Shown: positions 13,960-16,880 of the stretch, in pieces
How positions within the stretch are numbered: the stretch's first letter is position 1
Layout: each line of letters begins with the position of its first letter
Source of the DNA: Comamonadaceae bacterium
Lineage (GTDB): Bacteria; Pseudomonadota; Gammaproteobacteria; Burkholderiales; Burkholderiaceae_C
NCBI GenBank assembly: GCA_024642025.1
Contig: JAHEBY010000012.1
Location: forward strand, 1 to 16,880
Direction of reading: 5' to 3'
Length of the DNA stretch: 16,880 bases
The notes under the pieces: generated by a model
Database searches by the model: none
Told to the model about the DNA's origin: nothing
What the model saw: only the letters and a program-made list of their open reading frames with translations
Position numbers and translations under genes: made by a program

Positions 13960-14913
13960 TTGAATGGAATTATCAGCTTGATCATCCGCCACCTGTTTTC
14001 ACCCCCCAACAATACCCGCCTGACCCATCTGTGCGGGCCGATGGATGAGCATCTGCGAAATATTGAGGTTGGCCTTGGCGTCAAAATTGCCCACCGACAC
14101 GAGCAGTTCAAGGTAGACGGCCCCAAGGACAAGGCCCGGCGCGGCATGGAGATGTTGCAAGCCCTTTATGAGATGGCGGCCAAGCCGATCAGCGTGGCTA
14201 CCGTGCAGCTGATGCTGGCGGGCGATTCGGACATGCTGGACAACGAAGCCCCCGGCCTGCAAACTCGGCGCGCCGACCTGCGCCCGCGCACTCCCAACCA
14301 GGCCCTGTATCTGGACAGCATCATGGGCCATGACATCACATTTGGGATTGGCCCGGCTGGCACCGGAAAAACCTATTTGGCCGTGGCCTGTGCCGTCGAC
14401 GCGCTGCAGCGCAGCGCGGTGCAGCGCATCGTGCTGACCCGGCCAGCAGTGGAAGCGGGTGAGCGGCTGGGCTTTTTGCCGGGCGACCTGAGTCAAAAGA
14501 TCGACCCCTATCTTCGCCCCTTGTATGACGCACTCTATGACTTGATGGGATTTGAAGCCGTGCACAAGGCATTTGAACGTCAGGCCATCGAGATTGCTCC
14601 TTTGGCATTTATGCGTGGGCGCACGCTCAACAACGCATTCATCATTCTCGACGAGGCACAAAACACCACCACCGAGCAGATGAAGATGTTTTTGACGCGC
14701 ATTGGATTTGGCGCAAAGGCAGTCGTAACCGGTGACGTAAGCCAGATCGATTTGCCCAAGACCCAGCTAAGTGGGCTAATTGACGCCGAGCGCGTGTTGA
14801 AACGCGTCGACGGCATTGCCATCTGCCGACTGACCAGTGCGGACGTGGTGCGCCACCCACTGGTTGCACGCATTGTTGACGCCTACGATTCACCGCGCAA
14901 ACGCACTTCATAG
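13960..14913 (+). CDS. PhoH-family ATPase (PhoH-like, PhoL type)
   Basis: This 317-residue protein belongs to the PhoH family. Walker A GPAGTGKT is at 131-138, Walker B IILDEAQN is at 228-235, and TGDVSQIDLP is the sensor-like motif before the C-terminal region. N-terminal residues 1-115 form the small domain seen in the PhoH-like (ybeZ) branch. These proteins are ATP-binding and have been linked to RNA metabolism and, with YbeY, to ribosome quality control. The start is TTG at 13960, with GAGG seven bases upstream; another TTG at 13978 is possible, and no in-frame ATG lies between the upstream stop and M28. It is divergent from ruvA. The usual downstream partner ybeY is not present. Confidence 0.92.
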   Translation: MNGIISLIIRHLFSPPNNTRLTHLCGPMDEHLRNIEVGLGVKIAHRHEQFKVDGPKDKARRGMEMLQALYEMAAKPISVATVQLMLAGDSDMLDNEAPGLQTRRADLRPRTPNQALYLDSIMGHDITFGIGPAGTGKTYLAVACAVDALQRSAVQRIVLTRPAVEAGERLGFLPGDLSQKIDPYLRPLYDALYDLMGFEAVHKAFERQAIEIAPLAFMRGRTLNNAFIILDEAQNTTTEQMKMFLTRIGFGAKAVVTGDVSQIDLPKTQLSGLIDAERVLKRVDGIAICRLTSADVVRHPLVARIVDAYDSPRKRTS

Positions 14914-14933
14914 CACTGCGTAAGGCCTGCGAT

Positions 14934-14947
14934 CGGTGTCAACACCG
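14934..14947. terminator. Small hairpin between convergent phoH and SDR genes
   Basis: CGGTG and CACCG form a 5-base stem around TCAA, 20 bases after the phoH stop, in the 95-base convergent gap before the dehydrogenase gene. It has the size and position of a terminator stem but lacks a T-tract on either side. Nothing else stands out in this gap. Confidence 0.25.
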
Positions 14948-15008
14948 GGAAGTCAACCCCGATGTAGATAGCAAGCCCCCGCCCGCGCGATGAACACGTC
15001 AATAGCCG

Positions 15009-15794
15009 TCAGCGCGGCGCCATGCGCAAGGCACCATCCAGCCGTATGACTTCACCATTGAGATGCGTATTGGTCACGATGTGCACCGCCAACTGGGCAA
15101 ACTCTTCAGGCTTTCCCAGTCGCTGGGGAAAGGGAATGCTGGCTGCCAGCGAAACCTGCACGGGCTCGGGCAACTGCTTCATGAGCGGAGTGGCGAACAG
15201 ACCAGGCGCAATGGTGCACACGCGAATGCCGTGCTGCGCCAAGTCACGCGCCATGGGTAGCGTCATGCTCACGAGGCCGCCCTTGCTGGCGCTGTAGGCT
15301 TGCTGGCCTACCTGGCCATCAAAAGCTGCCACCGACGCAGTAAACATCATCACGCCTCGCTCCCCGTCTTCAAGCGATTCCAGCTTTACGCAATCTGCCG
15401 CGAAAAGGCGGCTGATGTTGTAAGTGCCGATGAGGTTGACGTTAACCACTCTGGCAAAGTCTTCCAGCGGCGCCGGGCTGCCATCTTTGGCAACAATCCG
15501 CCGGGCTGACCCGATGCCGGCAACATTCATGAGAATACGGGCAGGCCCCAATTCGGAGCTCGCCCTCTTCAAGGCAACAGCGACACTGTCGGTTCGGGTA
15601 ATGTCACATTCGCAAGCCACGGCCCGGCCATGGCCGAATGCGGCATTGATGCTGGCAGCAACCGTTTCTCCCAGTGTCGCGTTGACATCCAGAATGGCGA
15701 CCCTGGCCCCCAAGCGACTCAGTTCGCGCGCTACGGCCTCACCGAGGCCCGAGGCGCCGCCAGTAATGAGGGCTGTTTGATTTTCGACTTTCAT
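15009..15794 (-). CDS. Short-chain dehydrogenase, 3-hydroxyacyl-CoA dehydrogenase type
   Basis: This 261-residue classical SDR has the cofactor loop TGGASGLG (11-18), D37 at the end of the second strand (favours NAD), NVAG (90-93), and the catalytic S154, Y167 and K171. It has the shape of type II 3-hydroxyacyl-CoA dehydrogenases (HSD17B10-like), including the IGSARRIVAKDGSPAPLEDFARVVNVNLIGTYN region and the C-terminal PFPQRLGKPEEFAQL segment. The likely reaction is NAD-dependent oxidation of a 3-hydroxyacyl-CoA or a related alcohol in fatty-acid, amino-acid or aromatic breakdown. GAGGA sits about five to six bases before the ATG. It is divergent from the amidohydrolase, with a 205-base gap. 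The substrate cannot be settled from sequence. Confidence 0.87.
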   Translation of the reverse strand: MKVENQTALITGGASGLGEAVARELSRLGARVAILDVNATLGETVAASINAAFGHGRAVACECDITRTDSVAVALKRASSELGPARILMNVAGIGSARRIVAKDGSPAPLEDFARVVNVNLIGTYNISRLFAADCVKLESLEDGERGVMMFTASVAAFDGQVGQQAYSASKGGLVSMTLPMARDLAQHGIRVCTIAPGLFATPLMKQLPEPVQVSLAASIPFPQRLGKPEEFAQLAVHIVTNTHLNGEVIRLDGALRMAPR

Positions 15795-15902
15795 TTGGAT
15801 CCTCGTTATGCGTGTTTATTGCCAACTCCTTTGCAAAGTAGGTCGGTGTCATGAACCATCCTCATTGCGGCAAGGCCCTGCATCGAGAGTGTACGAACAC
15901 GG

Positions 15903-15931
15903 TTGGCAGGTGTTTTAACTGTTGTGATAAA
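15903..15931 (+). promoter_or_regulatory. Candidate sigma70-type promoter of the amidohydrolase gene
   Basis: TTGGCA (15903-15908, five of six to the -35 consensus) and GATAAA (15926-15931, four of six to the -10) are separated by 17 bases in an AT-rich part of the divergent gap. This predicts a start near 15938 and a leader of about 62 bases before the ATG at 16000. The remainder of the 205-base gap shows no clear operator. Confidence 0.4.
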
Positions 15932-15999
15932 AATAACTGGATCGAGCCGCGACAATACGGTTGGATTTGGATTTACCTAGACCCATCGCGGAAATACAC

Positions 16000-16875
16000 A
16001 TGGACTATAAAAACCTCGTCGCTATCGACATCCACACCCACGCCGAAGTCAGTTGCTGGAACCCGTTTGACAACTATGGCGAAGAGTATGACCGTGCCGC
16101 CGACAAGTATTTTCGAAACAGCCGACGCCCCACCATTGCCGAAACGATTGCCTACTACCGGGAGCGCAAACTCGGCCTGGTGATGTTCACGGTGGACAGC
16201 GAATCGCAACTGGGTCGCCGCCGTATCCCCAACGAAGAAATAGCCGAGGCGGCGCAGCAAAACAGCGACATGATGATCTGCTTTGCCAGCATCGACCCCC
16301 ACAAGGGCAAGATGGGCGCGCGCGAAGCGGAGCGGCTCATCAAGGAGCACAACGTCAAGGGCTTCAAGTTCCACCCCACGGTGCAGGGCTACCACCCCTA
16401 CGACAGGATGGCCTGGCCGATTTACGAGGTGATCAACGCGCATAAGCTGCCCGCCATCTTCCACACCGGGCACAGCGGCATCGGCAGCGGCATGCCTTGT
16501 GGCGGCGGCCTGCGGCTGGAATACAGCAACCCGATGCACCTGGACGACGTGGCCATCAGCTTCCCCGACATGCAGATTGTCATGGCGCATCCCAGCTTCC
16601 CATGGCAGGACGAGGCGCTCTCTGTGGCCACACACAAACCCAATGTATGGATCGACCTGAGCGGCTGGAGCCCCAAATATTTCCCAAAACAGCTGGTTCA
16701 GTACGCCAACACGCTGCTGAAAGACCGGGTGCTGTTTGGCAGCGACTACCCGTTGATTACGCCTGACCGCTGGATGAAAGATTTTGAGGATGCCGGGTTC
16801 AAGCCGGAGGTGATGCCCGGCATTCTAAAAGGGAATGCAGTGCGACTGCTGGGCCTTGAATCAGGCGCCGCATAG
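16000..16875 (+). CDS. Metal-dependent amidohydrolase/decarboxylase (ACMSD-like, amidohydrolase 2)
   Basis: This 291-residue TIM-barrel enzyme belongs to the amidohydrolase_2 branch, which includes gamma-resorcylate decarboxylase and ACMSD. Visible metal and active-site positions are H12 and H14 (AIDIHTHAE), H125 (FKFHP), H155 and H158 (FHTGHSG), H197 (MAHPSFPWQDEA) and D249 (LFGSDYPLITPDRW). By family it catalyses hydrolysis or non-oxidative decarboxylation of a small, often aromatic, acid in the cytoplasm. The ATG at 16000 is preferred over an upstream in-frame ATG at 15961 because homologues I recall begin MDY.NLVAID. It is divergent from the dehydrogenase. It ends five bases before the window edge, so its downstream partners cannot be seen. 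Confidence 0.9.
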   Translation: MDYKNLVAIDIHTHAEVSCWNPFDNYGEEYDRAADKYFRNSRRPTIAETIAYYRERKLGLVMFTVDSESQLGRRRIPNEEIAEAAQQNSDMMICFASIDPHKGKMGAREAERLIKEHNVKGFKFHPTVQGYHPYDRMAWPIYEVINAHKLPAIFHTGHSGIGSGMPCGGGLRLEYSNPMHLDDVAISFPDMQIVMAHPSFPWQDEALSVATHKPNVWIDLSGWSPKYFPKQLVQYANTLLKDRVLFGSDYPLITPDRWMKDFEDAGFKPEVMPGILKGNAVRLLGLESGAA

Positions 16876-16880
16876 TGGTG

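Noticed and set aside
15851..16183. Open frame starting with a cysteine-rich, zinc-ribbon-like peptide upstream of the amidohydrolase
   Set aside because: The frame runs on without a stop into the amidohydrolase gene in another phase, has no ribosome site, and contains the best promoter candidate for that gene. The cysteines are probably coincidence.

Overview
The window looks like chromosomal DNA of a Burkholderiales bacterium, most likely a Comamonadaceae member close to Rhodoferax or Polaromonas. This rests on recalled protein resemblance (RuvB, the amidohydrolase, the carbonic anhydrase), moderately high GC, many GTG/TTG starts, and a structured repeat of a kind I associate with that family. 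No rRNA, tRNA, CRISPR array, transposase, phage gene or plasmid gene is visible. Coding density is high, and no gene-free stretch exceeds 300 bases.

Layout. (1) 67-1835, minus strand: a MidA-type methyltransferase, a DUF2905 membrane protein and a phosphomannose-isomerase-like cupin, probably one operon. (2) 1856-5404, plus strand: a tight run of folM-type pteridine reductase, folB/folX-type pterin enzyme, ttcA (tRNA thiolation), a DUF4136 lipoprotein and a histidine phosphatase. It starts head to head with midA across 20 bases. It ends at a strong 14-bp dyad that separates it from the convergent gene. (3) 5529-6847, minus strand: cbpM and cbpA, a DnaJ-type co-chaperone and its modulator. A perfect FNR/ANR-type box lies upstream of cbpA at exactly class II activator spacing. 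(4) 6992-7555, plus strand: an unrecognised lipoprotein. (5) 7570-11996, minus strand: ruvB followed by a membrane-fusion adaptor, an FtsX/MacB-type permease and an ABC ATPase, a DevBCA/MacAB-like exporter that may be co-transcribed with ruvB. (6) 12111-13235, plus strand: a secreted alpha-carbonic anhydrase with an unusual N-terminal extension, lying between ruvB and ruvA. (7) 13297-13872, minus strand: ruvA. (8) 13960-14913, plus strand: a PhoH-family ATPase. (9) 15009-16875: a divergent pair, a short-chain dehydrogenase (minus) and a metal-dependent amidohydrolase/decarboxylase (plus), which looks like the edge of a catabolic cluster.

Most genes are ordinary housekeeping or accessory genes. 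I do not see a clear undescribed multi-gene system. The observations most worth following are the FNR-type promoter of cbpAM, the two related structured repeats (one inside the folM reading frame), the FolM plus FolX-like pairing that suggests tetrahydromonapterin synthesis, the separation of ruvA from ruvB by the carbonic anhydrase gene, and that enzyme's extension.
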